Shown one piece after another: positions 7,132-16,981 of a stretch of DNA of 46,480 nucleotides. The DNA lies in assembly GCA_948688495.1 (NCBI GenBank), contig CAPQSW010000005.1:72436-118915 (forward strand). Direction: 5' to 3'. This DNA is from an uncultured Lachnospiraceae bacterium (lineage in GTDB: Bacteria; Bacillota; Clostridia; Lachnospirales; Lachnospiraceae). Every line of letters starts with the position of its first letter. Within the stretch, counting starts at the first letter, position 1. Below the pieces are notes generated by a model that saw only the letters and a list, made by a program, of their open reading frames with translations, did not search any database and was not told the DNA's origin. A program made the translations under genes and the position numbers.

Positions 7132-7881
7132 TCATCCCGATTTCTCAAACGTAATATCCGTGGTATTTTCCGACCAGCTTTCCAAGTGCAGCGTTCCTTT
7201 CTGTCCCTCCAGCTTAGGTAATATTTTTGAAAGTCTCGACACTTTCGCATTAAAATCCTCTGCTTGTCCAAGTAAAACTGAGATTTTTCCAAATTTAAGC
7301 GTGTAGCTTCCCTCTGTTCCATATTTAATGCTCTTTGGCGTCATCTCATATTTCTTCAGTATCTGCGTAAGGGACAACAGATTTCTTAATACGCTGTTTC
7401 CTTTGATCGGCAGTTTCTCATACAATTCTATCTTATCTACATCCATTCCGGTGATTTTCGGTACGCCCTTTATTTCCTCCGATGACATCTCCACCACCAT
7501 TCCCTCTTTGTCAAAATAAGCGTTCTGCCCCATCGTATCAATATATATGCGTCCCATCAGCTCCTTGTCATGCACTGTGATTTGCAATGTGTGGGGCGGC
7601 TTTAGTGAAACACTTGCAGATTCCACAAATGCCAGCTCCTTAGGCTCCTGAAATTTATATTTAAGAAATACATAAAGACTGTTCCAGGAATACTCGTCAT
7701 CCAACAGCCATTCCTCAATGGCATCATCTTCATAGCGTTCACTTCCAACAACCTCTACCACCTCTACAGTGAATACCTTAAATACAACTAACGCGCCTGC
7801 TCCCACGAACAGCAGAAGCGAAAGGAAAACCAATCCCGCAGTCTTTCCTTTTTTTTTCTGTCTTTTTCTTTCCTTTTCCAT
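7132..7881 (-). CDS. divIB: Cell division protein DivIB/FtsQ
   Basis: 249-residue bitopic division protein. It has a basic cytoplasmic tail (KERKRQKKKGK), one membrane segment at about residues 14-34, then a POTRA-type domain (beginning FTVEVVEVVGSERY) and the beta domain that scaffolds the FtsL/DivIC and transpeptidase complex. The start lies just 3 bp after the ftsW stop, implying co-translation. The sequence is poorly conserved in this family; topology and position between ftsW and ftsZ support the call. Confidence 0.88.
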   Translation of the reverse strand: MEKERKRQKKKGKTAGLVFLSLLLFVGAGALVVFKVFTVEVVEVVGSERYEDDAIEEWLLDDEYSWNSLYVFLKYKFQEPKELAFVESASVSLKPPHTLQITVHDKELMGRIYIDTMGQNAYFDKEGMVVEMSSEEIKGVPKITGMDVDKIELYEKLPIKGNSVLRNLLSLTQILKKYEMTPKSIKYGTEGSYTLKFGKISVLLGQAEDFNAKVSRLSKILPKLEGQKGTLHLESWSENTTDITFEKSG

Positions 7882-7884
7882 TTC

Positions 7885-9000
7885 TTATTCCTCCAGCCGT
7901 ATTCCCCTAGATACGCTTAGCACCAGACCGATTTCCGCCAGCAGAAATGCCACGGATGTTCCGCCATAACTAATGAACGGCAGGGAAATTCCGGTATTCG
8001 GTATGGTATTCGTTACCACTGCGATATTCAAAATAACCTGAATAGAAATATGCGCTAACACACCGGTCACAATTAAAGCCCCGTATAAATCCTGTGCATT
8101 GCTTGCAATTACCATAAACCGCCAGATCAGTACCAGAAACAGTAAAATTACACAGACCGCCCCAAACAGTCCGAGTTCTTCGCAGATAATGGAATAAATC
8201 ATATCATTCTGCGCCTCTGGAACAAATCCAAGCTTTTGCATACTCTCTCCTATGCCTTTTCCGAACAGCCCTCCAGAACCGATCGCATACAATCCCTGCA
8301 GGGTCTGATAGCCTTTTTCGTATTTTTCAGGTTCCAGCCAGATTTTCAATCGCTCCGCCCGGTAAGATTCCAGCATAATAAATGCCGCGCCAAAGGCAAT
8401 TACCACTCCCCCCATAATGATAAACTGCATATATTTGGGACTTGAAACAAACACCAGGCAGACTGCTATGCCCAAAATGATAATGGCTGTACTTAAATTT
8501 TCCGACGCCACAATCACAACCATCGGCATTACCAGAAGCATCACTTTAATCAGCGCCGAAAACTTCCCCATCTGTTTGGGCATTCGGCTGATAATTGTAG
8601 CCAGAAAGATAATAATTGCTACCTTTGCCATCTCTGACGGCTGAAAACTCAGTGGCCCTAACTTCAGCCAGCGTTTGGCACCGTTTAGCTCCTGTCCCAC
8701 AAACAACACCAGTGTACACAGCCCAAATGCTGCCGCATAAGAAAGAAACCAGAATTTTTTCCAGATACGGTAGTCAATTTTTGCGATGACTGCCATAACA
8801 ATAATCCCAAGTACATCAGCAAGCAACTGCTTTTTCAGATAGTAGGCGCCATCCTGGAATTTGACCTGTCCGTTGTAGGAACTCGTGCTGTAAAGAATAA
8901 CCAGCCCGAAACAAACTAAAAAACAGACAATCATAAGCAAGCTGTAGTCAAAATACCGGATACTTCTTTGTCTTTGGTCAGCCTTCATTACTCTGTCCAT
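7885..9000 (-). CDS. ftsW: SEDS peptidoglycan glycosyltransferase FtsW
   Basis: 371-residue polytopic SEDS-family protein with about ten membrane helices. It polymerises lipid II glycan strands at the septum together with a class B PBP. The family signatures are LSFQPSEMAKVA, a large extracytoplasmic loop with EPEKYEKGYQTLQGLYAIGSGG and the final NTGISLPFISYGGTS. The dcw location favours FtsW (or the sporulation paralogue SpoVE, which occupies this slot in B. subtilis) over RodA. The start is ATG at 9000 behind AGGGGTG. Confidence 0.92.
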   Translation of the reverse strand: MDRVMKADQRQRSIRYFDYSLLMIVCFLVCFGLVILYSTSSYNGQVKFQDGAYYLKKQLLADVLGIIVMAVIAKIDYRIWKKFWFLSYAAAFGLCTLVLFVGQELNGAKRWLKLGPLSFQPSEMAKVAIIIFLATIISRMPKQMGKFSALIKVMLLVMPMVVIVASENLSTAIIILGIAVCLVFVSSPKYMQFIIMGGVVIAFGAAFIMLESYRAERLKIWLEPEKYEKGYQTLQGLYAIGSGGLFGKGIGESMQKLGFVPEAQNDMIYSIICEELGLFGAVCVILLFLVLIWRFMVIASNAQDLYGALIVTGVLAHISIQVILNIAVVTNTIPNTGISLPFISYGGTSVAFLLAEIGLVLSVSRGIRLEE

Positions 9001-9057
9001 ATCAGCACCCCTAAATTAATATTTATCTGTAACCATACAAATTTTCGATTGTTACCT

Positions 9058-10458
9058 CTATTCTTTCAATGCCCTTGCCATTTCCTTGAACATATCCCCC
9101 CGCTGTTCATAATTCTGAAACATTCCCCAGCTCGCACATGCCGGAGATAGCAGCACTGCATCCCCGCTTTCTGCTTGACTGTAACAGATGTTTACAGCAT
9201 CTTCCAGATTCTCTGCCAGAATGATGTCATTCCTTGGATATCCCATCCGAATCGCCGTATCCTTGATTTTATCCCTGGTAGCCCCCAGAAGCACAAGCTT
9301 TTTCACTTTTCCATCAAAAGACAAAATCCAATCCTCATACTCCGAATCCTTATCATAGCCTCCGCCAATCAGCAGCGTCGGCCACTTCATTGCACGCACT
9401 GCCTGAATGGCTGCATCTGGATTCGTCCCCTTGGAATCGTTGTAAAAACGCACGCCGCGTTTCGTAACCACATATTCTATTCTATGCGCAACTGCCGTAA
9501 AGCGGATAAGAACCTCCCGTATTTGTGCTATGGAAATGCCAAACATAATTGCCATAGCTGCAGCTGCCATCACATTTTCATAATTATGCCGTCCAATCAA
9601 CTGCAGTTCACTGGTATCACACAAAACTGTCTGTTCTCCATTCCATGCCCAGACAATTTGTTCCCCGTCAAGATACATTCCCTGCTGCAGTTTCCTGCTG
9701 CTGCTGAAAAATACGGTCTGTGCCTTTATCCTGCCCGCAAATTCACGCAGAACCGCGTCTTCATAATTTAAGATACAGGTCTGTTCCTTCCCTTGATTTT
9801 TGGCAATCCTCATTTTCGCCTGCTCATAAGCTTCCATCGTGTGATGGCGGTTCAGATGGTCCGGCGTAATATTTAAAATTGCTGAAATCTGTGGACAAAA
9901 AGTATGTATCGTCTCCAACTGAAAACTACTGATTTCCGCCACAGTTACAGAAGTCTCCTCCGTATCCTCCACAACGCTTGTGTAGGGGATCCCAATATTT
10001 CCCACAACCTTCACCTTACGAATCCCGGAATCCGCCACAGAGGCTGCATGCTCCATGATCGCCCCCAGCAGGGAAGTTGTCGTCGTCTTGCCATTAGTAC
10101 CTGTTACTGCAAGAATCCTTCCTCTTTCAAATAGGTAGGCAAGCTCAATTTCTCCCCAGATTTCCATCCCCTTCTTCCTCATCATCTCCACTTCCGCAAG
10201 ATCTGTCGGCACGCCGGGACTTAAAACTGCAACGTCCAGGTCTTCGAGCACTTCCTCCTTCAATTCTCCAAGAATAATTTCTATATCTTTGAATATGTCA
10301 GATTTTTCCCTGATTTCTTCTTTGTCAAGCTGACCATTGCCGTCATAGAGCAGTACCTGGCCTCCATTGCGCAAAAGGAGCTCTGCCGCGGCAATCCCGC
10401 TAATTCCAGTACCAAATACCAAAAATCTCTTGTCACTACATTTATTCCTATTATCCAT
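9058..10458 (-). CDS. murD: UDP-N-acetylmuramoylalanine--D-glutamate ligase MurD
   Basis: 466-residue Mur ligase that adds D-Glu to UDP-MurNAc-L-Ala in the cytoplasm. It has an N-terminal Rossmann-type domain, the ATP-binding P-loop GTNGKTTT (about 120-127), a central domain with NITPDHLNRH, and a C-terminal domain with DSKGTNPDA and the end motif LLSPACASWGMFQNYEQRGDMF. Length is typical for the family. It is followed, after 57 bp, by ftsW. Confidence 0.96.
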   Translation of the reverse strand: MDNRNKCSDKRFLVFGTGISGIAAAELLLRNGGQVLLYDGNGQLDKEEIREKSDIFKDIEIILGELKEEVLEDLDVAVLSPGVPTDLAEVEMMRKKGMEIWGEIELAYLFERGRILAVTGTNGKTTTTSLLGAIMEHAASVADSGIRKVKVVGNIGIPYTSVVEDTEETSVTVAEISSFQLETIHTFCPQISAILNITPDHLNRHHTMEAYEQAKMRIAKNQGKEQTCILNYEDAVLREFAGRIKAQTVFFSSSRKLQQGMYLDGEQIVWAWNGEQTVLCDTSELQLIGRHNYENVMAAAAMAIMFGISIAQIREVLIRFTAVAHRIEYVVTKRGVRFYNDSKGTNPDAAIQAVRAMKWPTLLIGGGYDKDSEYEDWILSFDGKVKKLVLLGATRDKIKDTAIRMGYPRNDIILAENLEDAVNICYSQAESGDAVLLSPACASWGMFQNYEQRGDMFKEMARALKE

Positions 10459-10520
10459 TTCACATATTCTCCTGCTTTTTACAATACATCATTTTCACGG
10501 ACAAACCATTGTTATTTCTT

Positions 10521-11486
10521 CTATAATGCCAAAAGCCCTATCAGGCATAAGATTGCTGTGATAATGGAAAATACTGCCACCACCCTCGTCTCAGACCAGC
10601 CTCCAAGCTCAAAATGGTGATGGATGGGCGCCATACGGAAAATCCGCTTTCCTCCAGTCTTTTTAAAATAAGTCACCTGTATCATAACCGACAGGAGTTC
10701 TATCCAGTAAATCATTGCCACAATCAATATAAAAATAGGCATCTGCATCACATACGCTGCAGCCGCTACAAAGCCTCCCAGCGCCAGGGAACCAGTATCC
10801 CCCATAAACACGCTCGCCGGATATACGTTAAACAACAGAAATCCCAAAAGAGCCCCTACCACGGCACAGGTAATGGGCTCAATCCCACTGCCGGTTCCGA
10901 TGGCAACCACAGAAAAAAATGTTGCGATGAGCACTGTAACGCTCGAAGCCAGGCCATCCAGACCATCCGTAAAATTAGCGCCATTTACGGTTCCAAGAAT
11001 TGCCAGAAACATGACTGGGATTGCCAGAAACCCCAAATTTAGATAGTATCCATCCTCAAATCCTCCGGTAAAAGGAATCAAGGCTTTGTCTGCACCCTCC
11101 GTATAGAAATACATATAAAAGCTGAATACCCCCGTGACAAGAATCTGTCCCAGCATCTTCTGCCAGGGCAGTAAACCGTCGGAACGGTGCAATACTACCT
11201 TCAGATAATCATCCAGAAACCCGATAATTCCAAATCCGACTGTTACAAATAATATAGGCATAATCCGCGGATAATCTTTCATGTAGATTACCGACGTCGC
11301 GATGATACCGGCAAGTATCATCAGTCCGCCCATCGTAGGCGTCCCCTGTTTCTTTTGGTGGGATTTAAGCTCCTCCCTTTCGGTCTGCCCTACTTTCAGC
11401 TTCCGCAAAAGTGGAATTACTACCGGACCTAACACTGCCGTAATTGCAAATGAAATCAATACTGGAATTATCACTGTCTGCGCCAT
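10521..11486 (-). CDS. mraY: Phospho-N-acetylmuramoyl-pentapeptide-transferase MraY
   Basis: 321-residue integral membrane enzyme that makes lipid I from UDP-MurNAc-pentapeptide and undecaprenyl phosphate. It has about ten membrane helices, and diagnostic motifs include KKQGTPTMGG, FLDDYLKV, NFTDGLDGLA, FMGDTGSLALGG and the C-terminal APIHHHFELGGWSE. The start ATG at 11486 follows AAGGAAA. It sits between the spoVD-like gene and murD, as in B. subtilis except that murE is missing. Confidence 0.97.
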   Translation of the reverse strand: MAQTVIIPVLISFAITAVLGPVVIPLLRKLKVGQTEREELKSHQKKQGTPTMGGLMILAGIIATSVIYMKDYPRIMPILFVTVGFGIIGFLDDYLKVVLHRSDGLLPWQKMLGQILVTGVFSFYMYFYTEGADKALIPFTGGFEDGYYLNLGFLAIPVMFLAILGTVNGANFTDGLDGLASSVTVLIATFFSVVAIGTGSGIEPITCAVVGALLGFLLFNVYPASVFMGDTGSLALGGFVAAAAYVMQMPIFILIVAMIYWIELLSVMIQVTYFKKTGGKRIFRMAPIHHHFELGGWSETRVVAVFSIITAILCLIGLLAL

Positions 11487-11584
11487 TTTCCTTACACCTC
11501 TTCGTCTCTGCGGTATTTATTACCGTGCTTTTCACTATTGTTCTGCTGTCCCTGCAGTGTCCCATCTTCCTGCCACTGCACGTT

Positions 11585-13354
11585 TTATTGATTATTATTT
11601 TCCTGTTCCTGCCTGTCTTCCTCTGCCGTCGCCTGCCGATCAATGCCCAGATACGGCAGTACATTGGAAAAAATTTCCTTCACCACTGGAGCCGCGATGG
11701 TTCCGCCATAATAGATTCCCTGTGGATTGTTGATAATGCAAAGAGCCAGTACCTGCGGATTTTCTGCGGGTGCAAATCCCAAAAATGAGGAAATATACTT
11801 ATTTGCACTCCTCGGAAGCGTCTGAGAGGTTGCAGTTTTCCCCCCAATGGTATAGCCTTCTATCTTGGCATTCCTGCCGCTCCCCTCAGATACTACTTTC
11901 TCCAGCACATCCCGAAGTACCCCTGAGGTCTCGTTGCTGACGGCGCCCTCTGCCACATTATATTTGAGGGTCTGTACCAGCTCCCCCTGGTCATTTTTCA
12001 CCGATACGCCAAAATGCGGTGTAATCCTGTTCCCCCCATTAATTAAGGAAGAAACTGTTGTAACCAATTGAATGGGGGTTATCTGAAAGGACTGCCCAAA
12101 AGAGACAGTGGCAAGCTCTACAGGACCTACATTCTTCTTATTGTGCATAATTGTTACGGCTTCCCCTGGAAGATCAATATCTGTACGCTTCAACAAACCA
12201 AACTGATTAAAATATTTATAAAAATTGTCTGTGCCCAGACGCATTCCCAGCTCTATAAAGACCGGATTGCAGGAATTCATAATTCCCTGGGTAAATGTCT
12301 CCGCCCCATGCCCTACACGTTTATGGCAGTGGATTCTCCGATCCTCCACCAGCTTATAACCTGGACAAAAGAAATTGTCATTTAAGGACACAACCCCTTC
12401 TTCAAAAGCCGCCGCCGTTGTAATAATCTTAAATACGGAGCCCGGCTCATACGTATCACTGATGCACTGATTACGCCACATCTGGTTTAGCTGCTCCTGT
12501 GTGGCCCCTCCTGTGACCGCGCCATCGTCGGATGTCACCAGCATAAATGGTTCATTCAGGTGAAACTCCGGCACATTGACCATCGCCATAATTTCTCCGT
12601 TCTGGGGATTCATGACAATGATAGAAACACTGTCTGCAGACTTTGCTTCTTTGACTTTCTTTGCTGCCTGCTCACAGTACAGTTGAATATTATAATCCAG
12701 GCTGATATGAAGATTGTTGCCATCCACAGGCTCCTGCCGGCGCTCTCCGGCATTCTCAATCTCCACGCCCCTGGCGTCTGTCAAAGTCAAAATCTTTCCA
12801 TTAATTCCCTTCAGATAGTCTTCATACACAACCTCAAGACCAATAATACCCTGATTGTCCCCGCCTGTAAATCCCAAAACTTTAGAAGCTAATGTATCAT
12901 ATGGATAATAACGCTTGTAGTCCTCATCCACTTTGACGCCTGCCAGCCCGTAATTGCGGATTCTATCTCCTGTCTCTTTATCCACATTCGATTTAATCCG
13001 CTCAATAGAACTCACCTTCTCTACACGTTTTCGAACGGCTTCCTCCCCCATGTCCAGTTCCCGTGTCAACACCTCGATGACCCTTTCTTCATCTTCTAAC
13101 TGACTGTGAATCACGGAAATGGTACAGACCGTGCGGTTGGTGGCAAGCACAGTTCCAGTTGCATCAATAATTTTACCCCTCGCCGCTTTGATGTCCCTCT
13201 CCCGCTCATGTAAATCTTCCGCTTTCTTTCCATAATATTCTGAGCAGAATACCATCAAATACACCAGTCGTCCCACTAACAAAGCCAGCACCAGTGACAC
13301 CACGGTAAAAATAATCAATATCTTTTTCCGGTTGAATGTTTTATTGCGAACCAT
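11585..13354 (-). CDS. spoVD: SpoVD-like class B penicillin-binding protein
   Basis: 589-residue monofunctional transpeptidase with an N-terminal membrane anchor (about residues 10-35), dimerisation domain and transpeptidase domain. The catalytic SxxK is in EPGSVFKI (Ser at about 306) and the SxN motif is NSCNP. The third motif is KTA (GGKTATSQ) instead of the near-universal KTG, which is unusual. There are no PASTA repeats. The start is ATG at 13354 because GAGG lies 6 nt upstream; ATG at 13366 has no ribosome-binding site. As second of two tandem PBP genes it occupies the B. subtilis spoVD position, so spore cortex synthesis is likely, though a vegetative role is possible. Confidence 0.85.
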   Translation of the reverse strand: MVRNKTFNRKKILIIFTVVSLVLALLVGRLVYLMVFCSEYYGKKAEDLHERERDIKAARGKIIDATGTVLATNRTVCTISVIHSQLEDEERVIEVLTRELDMGEEAVRKRVEKVSSIERIKSNVDKETGDRIRNYGLAGVKVDEDYKRYYPYDTLASKVLGFTGGDNQGIIGLEVVYEDYLKGINGKILTLTDARGVEIENAGERRQEPVDGNNLHISLDYNIQLYCEQAAKKVKEAKSADSVSIIVMNPQNGEIMAMVNVPEFHLNEPFMLVTSDDGAVTGGATQEQLNQMWRNQCISDTYEPGSVFKIITTAAAFEEGVVSLNDNFFCPGYKLVEDRRIHCHKRVGHGAETFTQGIMNSCNPVFIELGMRLGTDNFYKYFNQFGLLKRTDIDLPGEAVTIMHNKKNVGPVELATVSFGQSFQITPIQLVTTVSSLINGGNRITPHFGVSVKNDQGELVQTLKYNVAEGAVSNETSGVLRDVLEKVVSEGSGRNAKIEGYTIGGKTATSQTLPRSANKYISSFLGFAPAENPQVLALCIINNPQGIYYGGTIAAPVVKEIFSNVLPYLGIDRQATAEEDRQEQENNNQ

Positions 13355-13416
13355 GTAAAACCTCATAAAATCTATTACTATAATCTATTACTCTATTTAT
13401 GAGGTTATGTACATTT

Positions 13417-15435
13417 TCAAGGATATTCTTCCGGCGTCATTCCGTCAAGTAAATCTTCTGTCTCCTGGGGAGTCCCATCCCCGCCGTCCGGCATGGAATT
13501 AGGACTGCCTTCCGGCTGTGCTTCCCCCTCCTGTGGGAGGGCCTGTACAGTGCCATCCTCCGGCGTCACAAATTCTTCGTCCGGGAAAATATTCATATAG
13601 GGAAGCAGCTGTTCAAAAATCCGTTTTGCCAAAGCGGTTGCAAGAGCGCTGCTCTGGTCATCTTCCGCCACATTTGCCTCGTCAATTACCACATAAACAA
13701 GGACCTGCGGATGCTCCACTGGTGCAAAACCAATAAATGACACTACATATTTCTTATCTTCACGATTTCCCTTCTGTGCGGTTCCTGTCTTTCCACCCAT
13801 AGAATATCCTGGCACTTTCGCACTTTTTCCGGTACCCTCGGATACTGTCTTATAGAGATACCCCTTCACCGTATCGCTGGTCTGCTTGGAAATCGTCTGT
13901 TTCAACGGTGAATTCTCCACATTCTGCACAGTATTTCCATTTTCATCTATGATTTTTCTTACCAGATGAGGCTGATAATAGTAACCGCCATTAATTAAGG
14001 AAGAAAATGCGCTTGCAAGCTGTACCATCGTGACATTAAAGTTCTGGCCGAAAGAATTTGTGGCAAGAGATGTAAGATTCGTATTGTCAACGGTATAAAT
14101 CAGACCGTCCGTTCTAGCCTCTCCCGGAAGGTCAATATTAGTTTTTAACCCAAAATTAAAAATATTCTGATATTTGTAAAAATCCTCTTTTCCAATATCT
14201 ATTGCCATCCCCATCAGCGCATCATTGCAGGAATCCATCACAGCTTTTTCAATTGTCTCTGTGCCATGCCCGGAACGATTCGAACACTTTATATCATGTC
14301 CGCCAATTCTCTCCACACCGTCACACTCATACGTTTCTTTCAGTTTCCCTGTCTCCAGCCCGGTTGCCACGGTAAAAGGTTTTGCCGTGGAACCAGGTTC
14401 ATAGGTATAAGTGATACAAAAATTCTGCCAGATAGCGTTTAGCTTCTCTAACCGTTCTTTCTCAGAAAAAGTATTTGCCTCCTCCTGTGAATAATACTTT
14501 GTCAAATCCCACGGATTATTCAGGTCATAGGTGAAATTATCTGACATTCCCAAAATCTCACCATTCTGGGGATTCATGACAATGACGCCAGTATGCTGGC
14601 TTCCCGCGCCTGTTATTTCTTCATCCCTGTGTTCCTCCTGGAACCTTGCAATATTCTCATCAATGATTGTCTGGATATTTAAATCAATCGTTGTAATCAG
14701 ACTGTTTCCATTCACAGGCTCCTTAATGGTCCTTTCCAGATTGTTGTCCGTATTCAGATAACCGTAGCTCCTGCCTTCTACTCCATTGAGCGTGTCATTG
14801 TAATAATCCTCAAGACCGCCAATTCCCTCATTTCCAGACGTCGTAAACCCCAAAACTTTGCTGGCCAGCGTATTGTATGGATATTGTCTTTTATACTCTT
14901 TTTCAAACCATACGCCCTGTACGTTGGGATTGATCTTTTTTCCCTTTTTGTTCACCTCAGCCTGCAGCTTCTGGAATGCCTCTATGTTCTCATAGGGCAG
15001 TTTCCTGCGCAAAATAAAATAGCGGCTGTCTGCCTGTTCGGTAAGAGCCGTACGCACTTCTTCTTCAGTGACATCCTCAAAGCATTCCACCAGCGCCTTG
15101 ATGGTGGGTTCCATATACTTGTCCTTATCATCATTGATGAGCTTACAATCCAAAATAATGTTATATACATCCACACTGTTTGCCAATACAGTCCCCTTGG
15201 TATCAAAAATCTCACCGCGCTGATAGGGGATTGTCTCACTTCCGTAACTCTGCTGGCTCAACACCTGCTTTTCATATTCTTCACCTTTTACCTGATCAAT
15301 GTAAATCAATCGAAAAACCAGTCCGGCAGATAACGCCACGATTGCCGAAAAAACCACTAACAGCTTCTTTTTCATTACTGGAGAAAATCTGGCATATCTC
15401 TTTAATTTTTTATGTTTTCTTACTTGACTGCCCAA
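13417..15435 (-). CDS. pbpB: Class B PBP, division transpeptidase (PbpB/FtsI type)
   Basis: 672-residue septal transpeptidase. It has a short basic cytoplasmic tail, one membrane segment (about 22-45), a dimerisation domain with EIFDTKGTVLA, and a transpeptidase domain with SxxK (EPGSTAKPF), SxN (DSCNDAL) and an intact KTG (GGKTGTAQ). The last about 55 residues are an acidic Pro/Gly/Glu tail without a PASTA fold. The start is TTG at 15435, with AAAGG upstream, 6 bp after the ftsL stop. It probably partners FtsW at the septum. The neighbouring spoVD-like PBP is a diverged paralogue. Confidence 0.9.
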   Translation of the reverse strand: MGSQVRKHKKLKRYARFSPVMKKKLLVVFSAIVALSAGLVFRLIYIDQVKGEEYEKQVLSQQSYGSETIPYQRGEIFDTKGTVLANSVDVYNIILDCKLINDDKDKYMEPTIKALVECFEDVTEEEVRTALTEQADSRYFILRRKLPYENIEAFQKLQAEVNKKGKKINPNVQGVWFEKEYKRQYPYNTLASKVLGFTTSGNEGIGGLEDYYNDTLNGVEGRSYGYLNTDNNLERTIKEPVNGNSLITTIDLNIQTIIDENIARFQEEHRDEEITGAGSQHTGVIVMNPQNGEILGMSDNFTYDLNNPWDLTKYYSQEEANTFSEKERLEKLNAIWQNFCITYTYEPGSTAKPFTVATGLETGKLKETYECDGVERIGGHDIKCSNRSGHGTETIEKAVMDSCNDALMGMAIDIGKEDFYKYQNIFNFGLKTNIDLPGEARTDGLIYTVDNTNLTSLATNSFGQNFNVTMVQLASAFSSLINGGYYYQPHLVRKIIDENGNTVQNVENSPLKQTISKQTSDTVKGYLYKTVSEGTGKSAKVPGYSMGGKTGTAQKGNREDKKYVVSFIGFAPVEHPQVLVYVVIDEANVAEDDQSSALATALAKRIFEQLLPYMNIFPDEEFVTPEDGTVQALPQEGEAQPEGSPNSMPDGGDGTPQETEDLLDGMTPEEYP

Positions 15436-15441
15436 TGGTCT

Positions 15442-15957
15442 TTACCTTTCCGGAATGTTTTCATACTGATTCATGTAATCATCATTGTCAACTTCAAAAT
15501 ATTCAATCTGTTCTCCCTTAGGATATACCATGCCAAGCTCATCCATCGCTTTCTGCCTGATATGATCCAATTCCACGGAATTATTGATTTTCTTCTGCTG
15601 TGCATCATTGTCGTTCTGCAGATTCAAAAGCTCTGTCTCTAGCGCTGCCACATGCTGTACCCTTTTATTCAAGTCTGACTGCAGTTGCAGATAACACCCG
15701 AACACTACTACCATCATTATCATAGTTGCTGCCAAAAACAACACATACCCAGGGCTGATTTGGAGGGCGCGCTCCCTGTTTCTCTGCGCTGCTGCCCTTG
15801 CCTGTCTCTGGCGCCTTCTTGTTTCCCTGTCTTCTTCCTGTTTTTCCACATACTCCTGATGTATCTGTTCCCTGCGCTGTTCCTGAAGCTCTCTTGCTGC
15901 ACTTCCATCTATGTATGCCATGTTATCCCAGTATTGTAAATCTTCTTGCTGTCGCAT
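15442..15957 (-). CDS. ftsL: Cell division protein FtsL
   Basis: 171-residue bitopic protein with a long charged Arg/Gln/Glu-rich cytoplasmic region (1-66), one membrane segment (about 69-91), then a leucine-zipper-like coiled coil (about 95-130) ending ELDHIRQKAMDELGMVYP, a typical FtsL/DivIC end. The cytoplasmic part is longer than in B. subtilis FtsL. The position between rsmH and pbpB is the classical ftsL slot. AGGAGA precedes ATG 15957. Confidence 0.85.
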   Translation of the reverse strand: MRQQEDLQYWDNMAYIDGSAARELQEQRREQIHQEYVEKQEEDRETRRRQRQARAAAQRNRERALQISPGYVLFLAATMIMMVVVFGCYLQLQSDLNKRVQHVAALETELLNLQNDNDAQQKKINNSVELDHIRQKAMDELGMVYPKGEQIEYFEVDNDDYMNQYENIPER

Positions 15958-16023
15958 AATTCTGTCTCCTAACCTGTCTTATTATTTTATAACGATTACA
16001 AATCCATACTGTATATGTATGTG

Positions 16024-16965
16024 TCATTCCCATCCCCGCTCAAATACCCTGAGTTTCGCACTCTTAGAGCGCGGATTATACTCAATTTCTTCCTCTGTCG
16101 GTACCACCGGCCGCTTTGTCACGACTTTTCCTAATGGTCGTTTCCCACATATACATACTGGAAAATCACTTGGGCATGTACATGGATTCTCGCTTTTTTT
16201 ATAAATGTTCTTTACGATCCTGTCTTCCAGGGAATGAAAGGTGATGATGCAGATTCTTCCTCCCGGATTCAATAAGTGTATCATATCCTCCAGAGAATCT
16301 TCTAACACCTGAAGCTCCTGGTTGAGCTCAATCCGGATTGCCTGAAACGTCCGTTTCGCCGGATGTCCTCCACCCATACGTACCCTTGCCGGAATTGCTG
16401 CCTTAATAATATCCGTCAATTCCCCAGTCGTCTCTATTTCCTTTTCCTCTCTCGCCTGCACAATATGCTTGGCAATGTTCTTTGCAAATTTATCTTCTCC
16501 ATAGTCACGGATAATCCGGCACAATTCCTGTTCACTGTATGTATCCAGCAGATCTTTTGCAGTAAACCCCCGGCGTTTGTCCATCCGCATATCCAAAGGC
16601 GCATCCACCCGGTAGGTAAATCCCCTGGCTGGGTCATCCAGTTGGTACGATGACACGCCCAAGTCTAACACAATGCCGTCTACCCCTGCAATCCCTGCCT
16701 CTGCAAGCACCTCCTGCATCTCACAGTAATTGCTCCTTACAATCTGTGTCTTGTCCTCAAACTCCGACAATCTTCTGGTCGCAGCCTTAATCGCATCTTC
16801 ATCCTGGTCAATGCCGACAAACCTGCCCTTATCTGATAAGCGCCTGCATACCTCATAGGCATGTCCGCCGCCTCCCAGCGTGCCATCCACATAGACACCG
16901 TCTGGTTTGATATTCAGGTATTCCATTGTCTCTTTTAAAAGTACTGACTTATGTTTAAATTCCAT
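16024..16965 (-). CDS. rsmH: 16S rRNA (cytosine(1402)-N(4))-methyltransferase RsmH
   Basis: 313-residue SAM-dependent methyltransferase (formerly MraW) modifying the ribosomal P-site base C1402. It starts MEFKHKSVLLKE and has the SAM site DGTLGGGGHA, and also LDLGVSSYQLDDPARGFTYR, HPAKRTFQAIRIELNQE and ITFHSLEDRIVK. The ATG at 16965 was chosen over the upstream ATG at 17043, which would overlap mraZ; GGAAGGAAAG precedes 16965. It is second in the dcw cluster, 16 bp after mraZ. Confidence 0.97.
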   Translation of the reverse strand: MEFKHKSVLLKETMEYLNIKPDGVYVDGTLGGGGHAYEVCRRLSDKGRFVGIDQDEDAIKAATRRLSEFEDKTQIVRSNYCEMQEVLAEAGIAGVDGIVLDLGVSSYQLDDPARGFTYRVDAPLDMRMDKRRGFTAKDLLDTYSEQELCRIIRDYGEDKFAKNIAKHIVQAREEKEIETTGELTDIIKAAIPARVRMGGGHPAKRTFQAIRIELNQELQVLEDSLEDMIHLLNPGGRICIITFHSLEDRIVKNIYKKSENPCTCPSDFPVCICGKRPLGKVVTKRPVVPTEEEIEYNPRSKSAKLRVFERGWE

Positions 16966-16981
16966 GAATCTTTCCTTCCGG

